Source: Halomonas campaniensis
GTDB taxonomy: Bacteria; Pseudomonadota; Gammaproteobacteria; Pseudomonadales; Halomonadaceae
Assembly: GCF_014193375.1 (NCBI RefSeq)
Contig: NZ_JACHZF010000003.1
Span: forward strand, 1 to 64,000
Direction: 5' to 3'
Length of the DNA: 64,000 nt
Below, in pieces: positions 58,501 to 64,000 of the stretch. Made by a program: the position numbers and the translations under genes. The notes beneath the pieces are model-generated. The model did not search any database. It was not told the DNA's origin and was given only the letters and a program-made list of their open reading frames with translations. The number at the start of each line of letters is the position of its first letter. Positions within the stretch are counted from its first letter, which is position 1.

Positions 58501-60819
58501 GGCATCCATCTCGGCGCTGTAGTCCATGCGCCAGTTGCCGGAGCGGTCCTGCACCAGGGACGCTTCGGTCAATGACAGGATGTCCTCGCCACCGAACTCG
58601 ATCCTGATCTCGTCCCAGTCACCGGTTGTCCGCTCGAGGCCGGGGATCACTGTCAGGGTCAGATCGAAATCAAAGGATGCATCGTTGGCCGGGGGAAGGG
58701 TGAAGAGTTCGTTGGCACTCTTGGTGGTCAGCTCATCGAGGCGCACCACGCCATCGGCGTCGATGGAGAAGTTCTCGACGAGCCGCAGGGGCTCGGGGTC
58801 AACGCCGGTCACCGAGATCCTCAGCTGACCGGTATAGACCTCGATCGTCTCGTTCTCGTCTTCAGGGTCCGGCATCTCGTCCATGACCTTGGAGACGGTG
58901 ACGCCCTCCAGCTGGCCGTTGAGCGCATCGATCAGGTCATCGAGGCTGTCGCCCTCCTCAGCGTTGATAGTGGCGCGCTGGGGAAGTGCCGCTCCCACCG
59001 CCAGCAGGAAGGCGGCGGTCAGGTCATCGGTCAACAGGCCATCTTCCGCCGCGATGTCAATCAGCAGGTCATCCCCGTCGAGACGCAGGTTGATGCCCTC
59101 CGCGCCGGTGTTGTCAGCCACCAGCGACAGGGAGAGCCGATCCTCCTCGTCGAGCACCACCTCGACCAGCTCCGCCAGCCCGGCCTCCAACAGCGCGCTC
59201 TCCACGGCGGCCTTCACATCGCCACTCTCGGCGGGCGCCACGATGACCGCCAGCGGTTCGGTGCCGGCATCACCGCTCAGGAAAAAGGCCAGCTCGAACT
59301 CCACGGGGTGGTCGAAATCGCTGACCGCGTCGACCGCGGTCAATACGCCATCGGTGCTTACCAGCGGCAGGTCGGCGGCGAAGCCCAGGGTGGCCGGCAG
59401 GCTGTCCGGAGTGACCTCCACCTCCTGGACGATATCCAGGGTGAAGGTGCTGCCACCCGTGGCCTGAAGCCCAAGGAAGCCGGCATTGACGAACAGTCCG
59501 GCCAGATCCTCATTCGACGACAGCGTCATCTGGATGGGAGCGTCGTCGACAAAAGTGCCGGCCCGCAGGCCGAAACTCTCCTGAAAGGGGGCCAGGTCGG
59601 GGCTGGTATCAACTTCCGGCAGGTAGAAGGAGAAGGCCAGGGGGATATCCAGGTCAGCAGAGAGGTCGATCTCGGGCTGGACCGGGGTATCCGATGGCGT
59701 CAGGCTGCCGCCACTGGTGAATCGCTCTGTCAGAGCCTCCATGCCCAGCTGGTCGGCGACGATGCCGAAGTCGAGCTGGAAGGTATGCTGGAAGCCGAAC
59801 ACCAGGCTGCCGGAGAAGCCGAGCTCGTAGAAGGTGTTTTCGTCTGCGTCGCTGAGCAGATCGAAGGTGAAGCCGCCAGTCAGGCTCAGCAGGTCTCCGT
59901 ATACGGCGCTGGACGTGAACTGGTTAGGCTCAAGAGATATTAAATCAAATACCTTGTTGGGCGCGGCGATGGCACCCACGCGCTCATCGAGGGCATCGGC
60001 GACAGCGTCGATATCGCCTTCTGCCTGGTTGCTGGCGGCATAGTCATCCAGCACCGAGAGCAGGGCGCCGACGAAGAGCACGTCGTAGGCCTCGCGCCAG
60101 CTGGCGAAGCCGTCACCATCCAGGTCCAGGGTGGCAATGACCGTGCTTTCCCCGGGCCCGATCCACTGACCTCCAAACCCACCGAGATCGCCTGATGCCT
60201 GGCCATAGAGATAGTCGGCGCGCTTGGCCAGGTCGACGAGGTAGTCTTCCAGTTCCTCGGGGGTGTAGTCGGCTGAATCGAATGCTGTCTTGGTGAAATC
60301 CAGCCCCGGCGCTGCGACTTCTTGAGTGTCGGGATCTACCGAAGATTGACCCAGCAGGTCGGCGATCTTCGGCGGGCGTGTCTCACTGTCGACCACCTCG
60401 CCATCCTCGACGGTATAGGTGGTGGCCAGCATCCCCGGCAGGCCGGCGAACTCCTCGTCCAGGGTGGAGATGATATCGTCGAGCTTGTTGCCGAAGGCGA
60501 GGAAACCCTCGGCGGCATCGAAGGCCATGTCGCCGAAGGCCCCGGAACCCACCAGCGAGGAGAGTTCGCCATTGAGCAGGAAGCGGGGCTCCAGGGGTTC
60601 CAGGCCATGGTGAGCCGATCGAGCCGATTGCCCCATCCCCGCCTGACGGCGTTGCCAGCGCGCCTTGCCACCGCGCCTGAACCCCCGGTAGGGGTGTCGG
60701 GGGCGCCACCAGTCGGCAACGGGCAGGGGATGATCTGCCTGCGTGCCTGAACCGCCGTTGGTGCCTGGGTTGTTGGTGCCTTGCTCGTTGACCCGCCGCC
60801 CCGCCACTGCCCTGGTCAT
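43528..60819 (-). CDS. Giant LEPR-XLL / RTX-repeat surface protein with C-terminal metzincin protease site
   Basis: A protein of 5763 residues. The N-terminus has no Sec signal but a basic stretch then [10 protein letters not shown] at 73-82, the LEPR-XLL motif of very large exported proteins. An EF-hand-like [14 protein letters not shown] lies near 233. Roughly 450-1650 holds flagellin_IN-like modules ([36 protein letters not shown] and others). About 2930-4940 are dozens of RTX nonapeptides ([20 protein letters not shown]), which bind calcium outside the cell. About 5090-5500 has two concanavalin-like sandwiches, the second with an exact 28-residue duplication. [11 protein letters not shown] at 5617-5627 with Met-turn GALMAES is a metzincin zinc site. 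ATG at 60819 has GGGAGAG 6 bases upstream; ATG at 60891 has none. It is first in an operon of export-type genes. Confidence 0.9.
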   Translation of the reverse strand: MTRAVAGRRVNEQGTNNPGTNGGSGTQADHPLPVADWWRPRHPYRGFRRGGKARWQRRQAGMGQSARSAHHGLEPLEPRFLLNGELSSLVGSGAFGDMAFDAAEGFLAFGNKLDDIISTLDEEFAGLPGMLATTYTVEDGEVVDSETRPPKIADLLGQSSVDPDTQEVAAPGLDFTKTAFDSADYTPEELEDYLVDLAKRADYLYGQASGDLGGFGGQWIGPGESTVIATLDLDGDGFASWREAYDVLFVGALLSVLDDYAASNQAEGDIDAVADALDERVGAIAAPNKVFDLISLEPNQFTSSAVYGDLLSLTGGFTFDLLSDADENTFYELGFSGSLVFGFQHTFQLDFGIVADQLGMEALTERFTSGGSLTPSDTPVQPEIDLSADLDIPLAFSFYLPEVDTSPDLAPFQESFGLRAGTFVDDAPIQMTLSSNEDLAGLFVNAGFLGLQATGGSTFTLDIVQEVEVTPDSLPATLGFAADLPLVSTDGVLTAVDAVSDFDHPVEFELAFFLSGDAGTEPLAVIVAPAESGDVKAAVESALLEAGLAELVEVVLDEEDRLSLSLVADNTGAEGINLRLDGDDLLIDIAAEDGLLTDDLTAAFLLAVGAALPQRATINAEEGDSLDDLIDALNGQLEGVTVSKVMDEMPDPEDENETIEVYTGQLRISVTGVDPEPLRLVENFSIDADGVVRLDELTTKSANELFTLPPANDASFDFDLTLTVIPGLERTTGDWDEIRIEFGGEDILSLTEASLVQDRSGNWRMDYSAEMDADHRGVLETGLTQEVVDFNQVSANSVLGMLGQLRAWADRVADSAYLGNLDIPFADLVLGEVLGFNDLIQEALLFDQIGEEAGNTLNQISRLIAQVENSDGSIETLVPFTNVQELRARLAALGLLDTTEFTDGTLQFSEDGTAVIWYDPAASGAHDPNNAKLLLPLTLSRLESRVSSAESPVDFLQRLSEEEGGNTSLLGPLELTFSASTIELAVSESMNVTLGILLGEGGNLDTNPDLAELGVTPMDDLAVTGGGEVQTVQGRLSADASFQLRVDGGAWETITVTRLATSTNTTAQDLADDINEQLPGVISAEVQNGRIVLVAADGVSSFDVNVQQTNTAFSEIGLASSRASNVAVALATQADYELDGDGAVTIVLNGDDANPIELELPAEVTTGNRTLSDLVSDLNALLVAEGEDGRLVFTRSGNELILGSISEGGHYLEVSFDAQFANLFGAAGGTTAETGLLLQGGGEIASQYGRISTDASTIVIGYNADDTVQIGITESETAELRSIAELVELLNQKLDDAPGDFDGEIEFVALGAKRLGIKALDDAVTEITITGAEALGFADGDSIDDSLRLSAAQAVTQYFGPSETATFTIAYDPGSGVQTADITLTPDEILKARTLYDLQRVLQDKVDEAFADEDLGARPIVVGIDSGRLTFTASEASGITSFGITTAETDAGDQARDWLGLVEIEAGFGNLEANTDDLLIRTRSGEIFTVDLTGVTDIDGAINAINKASGATSDSEGVYGDDGSVYVTISADNASLVLKDNTSGDHDFEVETLNGSRTARQLGIFSAGSAERQADVGDDTILGDRIGSLGLSDRMSIEHDGRDLLEAELTLTLPDFSAEARLGFIGVGLEAGTPKLTASFSLGLAEPGEDASGYSLRQLLDAVRERDITALGDFLDAPDIDVTAGDIAFDVAVLGEAGTAVAGLGLADGEIVVRLVDFGDIVAGEFALPTIEIGKYEIPGDPTSSFTSFNSFEEALQAVLGDLGSFAALDFSTFGAALESLRGIVDGFSDIGFLSEEIPILGVSILDMVGIADDFAAGIEEVLANPVATIQELEGRLTEALGLPDGAIGLALDLVEGNQNLIFDIDFSRSFNEPINIELDLIGLVGTEFFSDIEGFELDAFGLYGAAGLAVSGAIDARLSFGIDLTTLIDEDGDPILDGDGNPAPTVNLLYGDGRTNLSGNLRATGDNLTFNAALGPLGASVRDGTALIDFSFALFEGGDFNPLELFGADGANTGFLDAFEADFNPQLAGTAATTLPVYFPTSSSYLGDILLGAGLSLDGSGELTLAGTVGGGADVLAFSDGFFDALDFESFDIFSSLPLMIDGFDLFLANLQSLLQGQVLGVDIPFLGDSLADGATVIEDFRQDFVDPFREQVAEAPQRGLEIVQDLLFRSLWSTTVLVKLDESAPDAFSGLSLEQLFDPTATGWIDIGDLGGVLSDAYGANIGHYINAEMTADGVQWNFVLGGSWSPDVAFDFDLGFPALGLDLDVDPEIILEWSLGLGFGLSTQQGAYFDVGRVDYTIDGEGVTAGVSAGDEIAEFQARAQLAFNGGDTLTGRLGFLELEVVTFGYEKDGDSVVRAFDQDGNMVGSAFIDGELYGTGAFADFQVDLVNTSGGNRLAFFELGQLDAQVTLEAGARLDVQGTVQFNDDILPSGTIAPLLPSIQTDFVFDWGNTAAGSDTPLIDASFASGLNFNFADSLNEIAFNDVRLNVGSFLTDLLGPIVGQIQQITGPLEPIIDVLTTPIPVISDLAGKPITLVDLAATFGEFNPGFIYAIADIIKLANDIGGLDGEDAYIPIGSFTVFTSGGTISADNLANGSFDLAGAADGILPDDLDINTILDGLDSLGSDSQAASTTRSLTSGFGEGGGFDFPILNDPAQIFGLLVGRPAVLVTYDMPPFVLDFEYQQSFPVYGPIFAVITVGLGMQIDLAFGYDTYGFQTFADGNFENPLDLLGGFYISDRENPDGSGADVPELILTGEVFAGAEVNLGIGSAGVEGGIILTVNFDLYDPDRDGRVRLSELLSVIEFEARTGSPLLAPIAIFDISGDIAAQLRAYIKILTSKFTVDITPPIVLFEFEIPFDREPILATESGDTLILNIGDSSHLRLEGDTRDIGEHIIVEQTGADSVKVWSDQFGVPVNAAQTYSGISRILVRGGEGADTIDLSRVWDIDAEIHGGEGNDKIYLGGGNDLVYGGLGNDVIDATQNSGGGNNIIFGGRGDDIIHGGSGDDLIFGGTGTLRQVDVEVEGGTEDGLRINASASRDDGNNRITTGNGNNLVFGGGGDDIIIGGDHADILFGDGGQVTVTRSSPWTLHSVQYVDLGAGGNDRIFGGDGDDIIYGGPGDDILKGGKGNDTIFGGKGFDILFGDGSAFGIDDTLADDQDFDFDGDTLKAIQWAFDGDYEHGNNTLDGGTEDDLLFGGFGDSTINGGRGGDTIFGDGGRVEYTTAGLAIRIHSLVDDAETDPVSGTNTLLGGGEGGNIIFGGAGVDTILGGGGPDLVFGGAGDDVIDGGDGPDMLFGDSGLVAYRNFGGEGVHRLIGDDELPDDINALFDDSEDDSFDHNRATIDLILALPNDINGDDTIVGGAGDDIIIGGGGDDHLYGDWEVDPDNLPESAPQGNDILIGDWGRIDFADRRVTSIRSLFADDGSGGNDTLYGNGGNDVLIGGSGDDTLHGVNGGSLNASGDGYMPAVVKVITGFDQETGAPVFDNATGDDILVGDNALLTFAPAVGLHDQGAALVTFGGYLTRVETTDTRNATGGVDTLFGDLGSNVLIGGAQGDDIHGADGDDIILGDNGVVTFGTQSVDGESFVYLDRVESVVTEDDDTVGFVGGVDTILGFKGDDIILGGIAGDTIDGNEGDDILLGDNGLVELISSWEVNTDAPGARFFLAGVVERIVTTDTENASGGVDTLRGGEGNDILLGGAEGDVLYGNLDVLLTGDQVVGDNLILGDNGELVFDTGNPDWIHLSLVRSLLGGDGVADPDVFVGGADEIYAGDGDDIVIGGLAGDEIHGQAGDDVLLGDNGRVELVSAEALTAGPGVLPYLGGAVSRIVTTDTENASGGEDTIFGGEGSDIILGGAEGDVLYGNLDGAPPDDQAVGNNLILGDNGELRFNTGNPAHVYLEFVQSWLGGTAFDGSLLDKPADASDFVGGADLIYAGDGDDIVLGGLAGDEIHGQDGDDILLGDNGELDFVSGDSVNGEVEILGGVLTRLESTDDHEDEGGQDLILGGTGDDIVLGGVEGDLLFGEAGDDLLLGDQGRLVWGYTGNEDAGDAAIASIEAYLEGLHANPFAATGFLTLDLITTTNPTLGGRDLIDGGEGDDVMFGGTDSDIMFGGDGNDLMFGDHGRLYPQLTTYRDEDGTVLGHSRNFFAIDTGAEDGGAGDLMFGGDGDDIMLGQQGNDVIFGGSGDDDMIGGHNVEGGIDALDGDTAAIDLLWETLGADARVRIDSFNDIMDGGSGSDVMLGDNGTIWRTQETTSQRHFQLTGDAIYAMPAVGTEASTASGYPVLNLDTENGQGTDPNWSFGRTITLLDQSHAIQDAGGENRPYGDDLMAGGADGDMLFGGLGDDVIQGDGSIEILGDFELATLLGQWGLTLTGWQPTTDTRLDDLVAGETGLEKVDIDPLRDSGEAGPHSFDVDVNEGVTPILSLRFNVIERAGDGDDYIEGNGGSDLLYGGLGQDDIIGGSSSLFGLDDDDPIQAANLRPDGGDEIYGGAGERLGRNEFVGTDDDLIDWQDRHGRDADVILGDNANIYRLVGADGLPLSYNFDTTRHLSAGEFFQARQFAPGTGAEAIESAWYALDDNGNPSWILIQPRAFELLDYQAGVGETREGNSGDDLIHGESGDDLIHGMAGHDAIFGGSEDDWITGGTGSDWISGGTGDDGVIGDDGLILPSRNGQAEPLFGIEALTELDKVISTPGNIQQAVINQSHELKLAVRLFAFTQGGNDIIFGGLGNDWLHGGAGDDAISGAEALPGYYDGSLNWLLIAQQELWSEENTAYQPWYADRAPINPGDILQYEGRRPGTGEFSLYDEHDPWRRIMLGSDGDWVKNAEWVDAEAALGILEADGSLPGDAADYLDLLVTRVVGGETEYLIGLNDDDEQVVMFDFLLNFDPTEGPIDSRFGEGLTTDGDDRLFGDLGNDWLVGGSGRDHMYGGRGDDLINMDDDHGSNFHTDNPLANNLPDAYQSYADIAFGGAGRDRLILNTGADRAIDWVGEYNSYVVPFSPFGAFHISRSLQPQLPEFLYELSASDGADQWAPDHDRHADDQGNDRRIADLDDARNYEPYGELGLVLQKDADWQEQTGAPDDPQPGNFQGKREIMRRELFLGDGVDALGSSAFAVESGGWTMGGGLYSTSAGTEGGAISILHMQDQLPNYLEILVDVSAERPKAGVKSNAYILFDYQDSDDFKFAGIDISTNKLVIGQRIGDEWRVLSETNLQMRGGQTYDLGLILNGNLATLVVDGRHEIRHAFGADLLSDGYLALGSDNAVSHFANYQVQSLPPLTTYEAIWGFEGNAHGLQESVGDWLLQDGVLTGSATGAPAMLFGDLPLGVAPYADLELEARLMAEGRSGFVYDYHGVDDYKFALLDVEAGQLLLGYVTAKGTQISTTLDVTLAEGEAYDLKLTLTGGQVTAALKPASSGEGADAAWQLLGHVYYSQLNAGDWGLMVESGTSAAWQLLGHVYYSQLNAGDWGLMVESGTSAAFEHFMARTNDVAYLDADEALTAARPALGAVEAGSGPTEAELEAMMAEAWHRLKAVHGDHLPDEMPAIDLEVVDLGGLRLAQVVQGRILIDAQAAGHGWFIDATPDADEEFTLGSDGSLHAAQGSDAQGHIDLLTVLMHELGHLAGLTHGDGALMAESLEPGLRLLPMMSETGDGGEVEAPENAPAEPPRDQGSGKGLALGHELLLFDLRSGALRGDSGMTDTPPVEAPARSLSDRARQAAAERAMEEDPVGEDGDMDGFEFDTLNSLALSKPLSLIGKFGSRLR
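44382..44550 (-). repeat. Exact 84-base tandem duplication inside the giant gene
   Basis: Two consecutive 84-base units are identical base for base and keep the frame, duplicating 28 residues ([18 protein letters not shown] plus ten more) at the end of the second concanavalin-like sandwich. Perfect identity means a very recent slippage event or an assembly fault. Confidence 0.9.
45990..52030 (-). repeat. RTX repeat block with longer internal modules
   Basis: About 2000 codons of GGxGxDxUx-type calcium-binding nonapeptides. Within them a longer unit of about 150 residues recurs between about 48.7 and 50.3 kb: TDTENASGG(V/E)[28 protein letters not shown], then [15 protein letters not shown](V)[12 protein letters not shown]. 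Units differ by many substitutions, so they are old duplications. Confidence 0.85.
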
Positions 60820-61362
60820 GACGCTCTCCCGTCCCGGTTCAGTCTGGCGACCCTCCTGGCTTCCCGGTTGGCCGGAAGCCCCCTGCGCCATTGCTGAGCC
60901 AGAGACACTACTTTGGCCGGAAAGGCCGGCCAGTGATCATGCTCCCCAATCCACGACGCTTCCTCGAACTGTCCACCGACACCCCATCGCCCCGGGATGC
61001 CGGTTGCATCATGATCGACACGGGCGCCCATGCTTCCCTGCCGAGGAACCTGGCACACCACACATCAGCATTTGCTTGAACAGGTAATTCGAAGAAACGC
61101 CACCGGTATTATCTGATAACAAGAGCCCACGCACGCCTGGTACGAGGTCATTATCCGTCGATAGCCATTTAGGATTAGGCTACAAAACTGGCAGGGTCAA
61201 ACAAGTTGCCTTTCAAATATTGACAATTCTCAACATGGCAACAATGGATTACATACAACCCATTCATCGCAAAAGGAAAACCTCGTATCACCAAAAAACT
61301 ATAAAGTAATTAAAGCTAATCAAGTGGCTGTCCATTTTTCCAGGCGCCGACCGGGGTCCAAT
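60820..61362. other. AT-rich divergent intergenic region upstream of the giant gene
   Basis: No gene is supported here. From about 61080 the sequence becomes strikingly A/T-rich against its surroundings. It contains TAGCC-N11-GGCTA (61162-61182) and GTTGCC...GGCAAC (61205-61242) dyads; TTGACA at 61220-61225 could be a -35 element, though no good -10 is spaced behind it. It probably holds the promoters of the giant operon and of the exported protein gene at 61363, and might be bound by H-NS-like or other regulators. Confidence 0.5.
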
Positions 61363-61758
61363 ATGCTTTTCCGAAACATGATTATTGCCATTATGCTGTC
61401 CCTGCTGACTCCGCTATCCGATTGGGCGGTAGCCCAATCACCCCGCCAGCAGTCGATCGCCACCACCACCGCCGTGGACGCGGGACGCTGGCAGGCCATC
61501 CACCTGAGACACCTTCCCGAGGGCGCCTCCCTGCAGATCCAGCTGGAAACCGACGGACATCTTCGCCTCTTCCTTGTGGAGGAGGCCGAGTTCGACCGGC
61601 TGCCGAATGCCGCCAGACCGCTGCTGGCCAGCGAAACCCGAGGCCATGTCGACCTGACGCTGAGGATTCCCGAGAGCAGCGACTACTATCTGGTGCTGGA
61701 CAACCGTCAGGGCAGTGAAAGGCGCCAGGTGTCGGTAGGGATCACGGGATCTCGATAG
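61363..61758 (+). CDS. Small exported protein, PPC-like
   Basis: A 131-residue protein with a signal peptide (MLFRNMIIAIMLSLLTPLSDWAVA, cleavage before QSP). The mature part is a predicted beta-sandwich: DAGRWQAIHLRHLPEGASLQIQLETDGHLRLFLVEEAEF and RIPESSDYYLVLDNRQGSERRQVSVGI, resembling bacterial pre-peptidase C-terminal (PPC) domains, which bind or protect extracellular proteases. It is divergent from the giant metzincin-bearing gene across a shared AT-rich region, so a partner role is conceivable. ATG at 61363 is chosen because the signal peptide starts there; the frame is open 13 codons further. Confidence 0.65.
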   Translation: MLFRNMIIAIMLSLLTPLSDWAVAQSPRQQSIATTTAVDAGRWQAIHLRHLPEGASLQIQLETDGHLRLFLVEEAEFDRLPNAARPLLASETRGHVDLTLRIPESSDYYLVLDNRQGSERRQVSVGITGSR

Positions 61759-61828
61759 TGAAGCAGCCGCCGCGCCCGGAGAGGGAACGGCGGCTCATCG
61801 CAGGGAACAAGGGAAACGGTCAGGGCCG

Positions 61829-62362
61829 TCAGTCGCCCAGCGCGGCCAGGCGGTCGGCCTGGACCACCTCGATCCAGTAGCCGTCGACGTCCTTGACGAA
61901 CACCACGTTCTTCATCTTGCCCTGGTCGGCGCGCTTGACGAACTCCACGCCGTTGGCGTCGAACCAGGCCTCGGCGGCCTCCAGGTCCGGCACGCTGAAG
62001 CAGATGTGGCCGAAGCCCTGGGGCTCGGCATTGCCGTCGTGGTAGGCGAAGTCGGCCTGGTTCTCGGTGCCCCAGTTGTGGGTCAGCTCCAGCAGCCCCT
62101 TCTGGCTGAAGGTCCAGACGGTGCGTTCGCCCTCCTCGTCGGGCACCGCCTCGCCCTCCTCCAGCTTCGCCAGGAAGTAGAGCGAGAAGCGCATCTCCTC
62201 GAAGTCGAGCCGGCGCAGCACCCGCATGCCGAACACCCGGGAATAGAAGGCCAGCGCCTTCTCGGGGTCCTTCACCCGCAGCATGGTGTGGTTGAGCCGG
62301 AAGCCCTCCGAATCCGCGGTGGGGGTCTGTACGCCGGGGTGCTGCTCGCCCTGAAAGCTCAT
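61829..62362 (-). CDS. gloA: Lactoylglutathione lyase (glyoxalase I)
   Basis: A 177-residue metalloenzyme that converts the methylglyoxal-glutathione hemithioacetal to S-lactoylglutathione. It has the FNHTMLRVKDPEKALAFYSRVFGM-type start (LNHTMLRVKDPEKALAFY, first metal His), LELTHNWGTE (Glu), GFGHICFSVPD (second His) and GYWIEVVQ (Glu). The insertion LEEGEAVPDEEGERTVWTFSQKG marks the longer, plant/Pseudomonas-like zinc-type GloA. ATG at 62362 has GGAG upstream; the longer frame upstream is spurious. Confidence 0.93.
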   Translation of the reverse strand: MSFQGEQHPGVQTPTADSEGFRLNHTMLRVKDPEKALAFYSRVFGMRVLRRLDFEEMRFSLYFLAKLEEGEAVPDEEGERTVWTFSQKGLLELTHNWGTENQADFAYHDGNAEPQGFGHICFSVPDLEAAEAWFDANGVEFVKRADQGKMKNVVFVKDVDGYWIEVVQADRLAALGD

Positions 62363-62579
62363 GCCATTCTCCTGTGAACGTTGACGGGTCCTGTGATCAT
62401 GGGGATGGCGACGACACTTTTCCACCCGCCCTCCGCCATACAATTCATGTATAACTTTTTGCCACCTCATGCCCAGGCAGGGCCACTTCACCGGGATATT
62501 CGCCGATAAATGGCTTGCAGGCCGAACCACACCTTCTACACTTCCTGTACAAGACCGACAACACACCCGGAGGCCCCCG

Positions 62580-62924
62580 ATGAGCGCCCATGCCTACGAA
62601 CTGCACGACCATATCACCTTCAAGCAGCTGGCCGACGCTGTCGCCAAGGGCTTCTCGCCCATCGTCGAGGTGGAATCCATGGACGGCATCTACACGGTTC
62701 GCCTGCACCATGGCACCGGCGTCTCGGAGCTGTCGGATACCGAGGGCCGGACCCGCACCTTCCTGGGGACCGGCGAGATCCGCGACCTGCTGGGCGGCAT
62801 CGGGCTGACCCATGGCGTGCTGACCTGGTCGGACCAGTGCGGCGACGAGATGATCGGCGTGCCGGGCCACGCCATGACGCCCGACGAGATGCTCACCCAC
62901 GGCACCCGCATCGCCTTTCGCTGA
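62580..62924 (+). CDS. Conserved small protein of unknown function
   Basis: A 114-residue soluble protein: MSAHAYELHDHITFKQLADAVAKGFSPIVEVESMDGIYTVRLHHGTG, then LSDTEGRTRTFLGTGEIRDLLGGIGLTHGVLTWSDQCGDEMIG. The first half resembles small DUF6482-like proteins (cytosolic, mixed alpha/beta), but I am not certain of this. There is no membrane segment. It is a single gene divergent from gloA with 217 bases between; that gap holds AT-rich promoter-like sequence but no clear site. Confidence 0.7.
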   Translation: MSAHAYELHDHITFKQLADAVAKGFSPIVEVESMDGIYTVRLHHGTGVSELSDTEGRTRTFLGTGEIRDLLGGIGLTHGVLTWSDQCGDEMIGVPGHAMTPDEMLTHGTRIAFR

Positions 62925-62963
62925 GCGTTCGCGGCGTCTAATGTAGGGGCAGGACCGCCACTC

Positions 62964-63479
62964 GTGGACTCGACGATGCCCGTGATGCCGCCCACCGCCG
63001 CCCGCTCCTCGCTGCGCCTGCTCGGCCTGGCGCTGTTCCTGCTGCTCGTCACCGGCTGCGCCAGCCGCGACCTGGCCACCCGGGACTTGGCTCCCGGGGA
63101 GGGGCTGACCATCGAGCGGGCGCTGATCCTCTCGGCCGCCGAACGCTCCCTGGGCACCCCCTACCGCTTCGGCGGCAACACGCCCGACGCTCTGGACTGC
63201 TCGGGGCTGGTGTCGCTGGCCTACCGCACCGCCGGCATCCCGGTGCCGCGCACCGCCGACGACCAGTTCCGCGCGCTGCCGTCCGTGGACCGGGCCCGCC
63301 CCGGCGACCTGCTGTTCTTCGATACCGCCGGACGCGGCAAGGCCAGCCATGTGGGCATCTACCGCGGCGACGGCCAGATGATCCACGCCCCGGGGCGCGG
63401 CCGCCGGGTGGAAACGGCGCCGGTGGAGATCGCCTACTGGCAGGAGCGCTTCCTCGGCGCGGCCGCCGCGGCCCCCTGA
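62964..63479 (+). CDS. NlpC/P60-family lipoprotein (peptidoglycan hydrolase)
   Basis: A 171-residue protein with lipobox LVTGC (C32), so it is a membrane-anchored lipoprotein. The NlpC/P60 cysteine peptidase domain has YRFGGNTPDALDCSGLVSLAYRTAG with catalytic C79, RPGDLLFFDTAGRGKASHVGIYRGDGQMIHAP with H129 and the third residue H141. It likely cuts gamma-D-Glu-diaminopimelate bonds in the cell wall, like Spr (MepS). The GTG at 62964 has AGGA 9 bases upstream; ATG codons at 62976 and 62985 are alternatives. Confidence 0.88.
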   Translation: MDSTMPVMPPTAARSSLRLLGLALFLLLVTGCASRDLATRDLAPGEGLTIERALILSAAERSLGTPYRFGGNTPDALDCSGLVSLAYRTAGIPVPRTADDQFRALPSVDRARPGDLLFFDTAGRGKASHVGIYRGDGQMIHAPGRGRRVETAPVEIAYWQERFLGAAAAAP

Positions 63480-63485
63480 GCCGGC

Positions 63486-64000
63486 CTACCCGTCCTGCCG
63501 GTCCGGCGGGCCGGCCTCGGTCAGCGGCCGCGTCGGCAGCCAGACCCGCACCGCCAGCCCCCCCAGCCGCGAGCGGCCCAGGCTCAGGCTCCCCCCGTGG
63601 AGGGCGACCAGGTCGGCGACGATGGCCAGGCCCAGGCCGCTGCCGGAGCGCACCTCATCGAGCCGCGCCCCCCGGGCCATGGCCTGCTGGCGCTGCGCCT
63701 CGCTCATGCCGGGGCCGTCATCCTCGACCTCCAGCCAGCTGCCCCCCGCCTCGCTGTGGCCGGCGAGGATGACCCGGCTGTCGGCCCAGCGCAGGGCGTT
63801 CTCGAGCAGGTTACCGACCAGCTCCTGGAGGTCCTGGGGGTCCATGCGCACCGTCATCGCCTCCGGCAGCGCGTGGCTCAGGCGGATGCCGCGCCGCTCG
63901 GCCAGCCGGCCCAGCCCCGCCAGTACCGGCGCCAGCACCTCGAGGCAGCGGCTCGGCCGATGCAGCCCGGCATCGCCCGCGGCGGAGGCCCTGGCCAGGT
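63486..64000 (-). CDS. Sensor histidine kinase, C-terminal part (window edge)
   Basis: The frame is open across the window edge; about 171 C-terminal residues are visible. It carries the HATPase_c domain: N box LQELVGNLLENALRWA, G1 box VEDDGPGM, a G2 box RSGSGLGLAIV and the final GGLAVRVWLP. The preceding MTVRMDPQDLQEL segment suits PhoQ/EnvZ-like kinases. The sensor, HAMP and phospho-accepting His lie outside the window. It is convergent with the NlpC/P60 gene, 6 bases apart. Confidence 0.9.
   Translation of the reverse strand, partial: LARASAAGDAGLHRPSRCLEVLAPVLAGLGRLAERRGIRLSHALPEAMTVRMDPQDLQELVGNLLENALRWADSRVILAGHSEAGGSWLEVEDDGPGMSEAQRQQAMARGARLDEVRSGSGLGLAIVADLVALHGGSLSLGRSRLGGLAVRVWLPTRPLTEAGPPDRQDG

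Noticed and set aside
60820..60891. Upstream ATG of the giant gene at 60891
   Set aside because: No ribosome site precedes it, while ATG at 60819 has GGGAGAG at good spacing; the extra 24 residues are low-complexity.
61220..61250. Sigma-70 promoter with TTGACA at 61220
   Set aside because: No acceptable -10 hexamer lies 16-18 bases downstream; kept only as a remark in the intergenic entry.

Overview
The window looks like a chromosomal segment of a high-GC gammaproteobacterium of the Halomonas group. This is inferred from the very GC-rich coding sequence, the gene families (YbfB-type MFS carrier, DabAB, ZnuCBA, Na/Pi cotransporter with PhoU-like partner) and the intergenic repeats. No rRNA or tRNA gene and no CRISPR array was seen.

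Left end (1-7.4 kb): a type I-C CRISPR-Cas effector operon on the minus strand (cas3-cas5-cas8c-cas7-cas4). The 3' end of cas4 runs into the end of an IS3-like element, so cas1, cas2 and the array are not present next to it in this window. A WYL-domain regulator is divergent from cas3. 7.4-22.7 kb holds housekeeping and transport genes: an MFS carrier, a methyltransferase, an aldo/keto reductase, a LysR regulator divergent from dabB-dabA (inorganic carbon uptake), a Na/Pi cotransporter with a PhoU-like protein behind two PhoB-box-like sites, a ubiquinone-type hydroxylase, and znuCBA behind a Zur-like site and a small histidine-rich ORF.

22.9-36.2 kb: an acyl-CoA catabolic operon (solute-binding protein, AMP ligase, acyl-CoA dehydrogenase, thiolase, second AMP ligase) faces a convergent AraC regulator across a palindromic intergenic element. 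Next comes an att-like operon (ABC ATPase, TVP38 protein, FtsX-type permease, AttH-like lipoprotein).

36.2-60.8 kb is the most striking part: six minus-strand genes that look like a dedicated export system. A cell-surface or secreted protein of about 5760 residues has an N-terminal LEPR-XLL motif, flagellin_IN-like repeats, about 2000 residues of RTX repeats and a C-terminal metzincin site ([11 protein letters not shown]). It is followed by a DUF3467 protein, a GAF-HlyD fusion, a PqqD-M50 protease-HlyD fusion, a SecA-shaped protein that has lost its ATPase motifs, and a second periplasmic HlyD adaptor. An AT-rich intergenic region separates this system from a small divergent exported protein. 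The right edge carries glyoxalase I, a small unknown protein, an NlpC/P60 lipoprotein and the 3' part of a sensor kinase.
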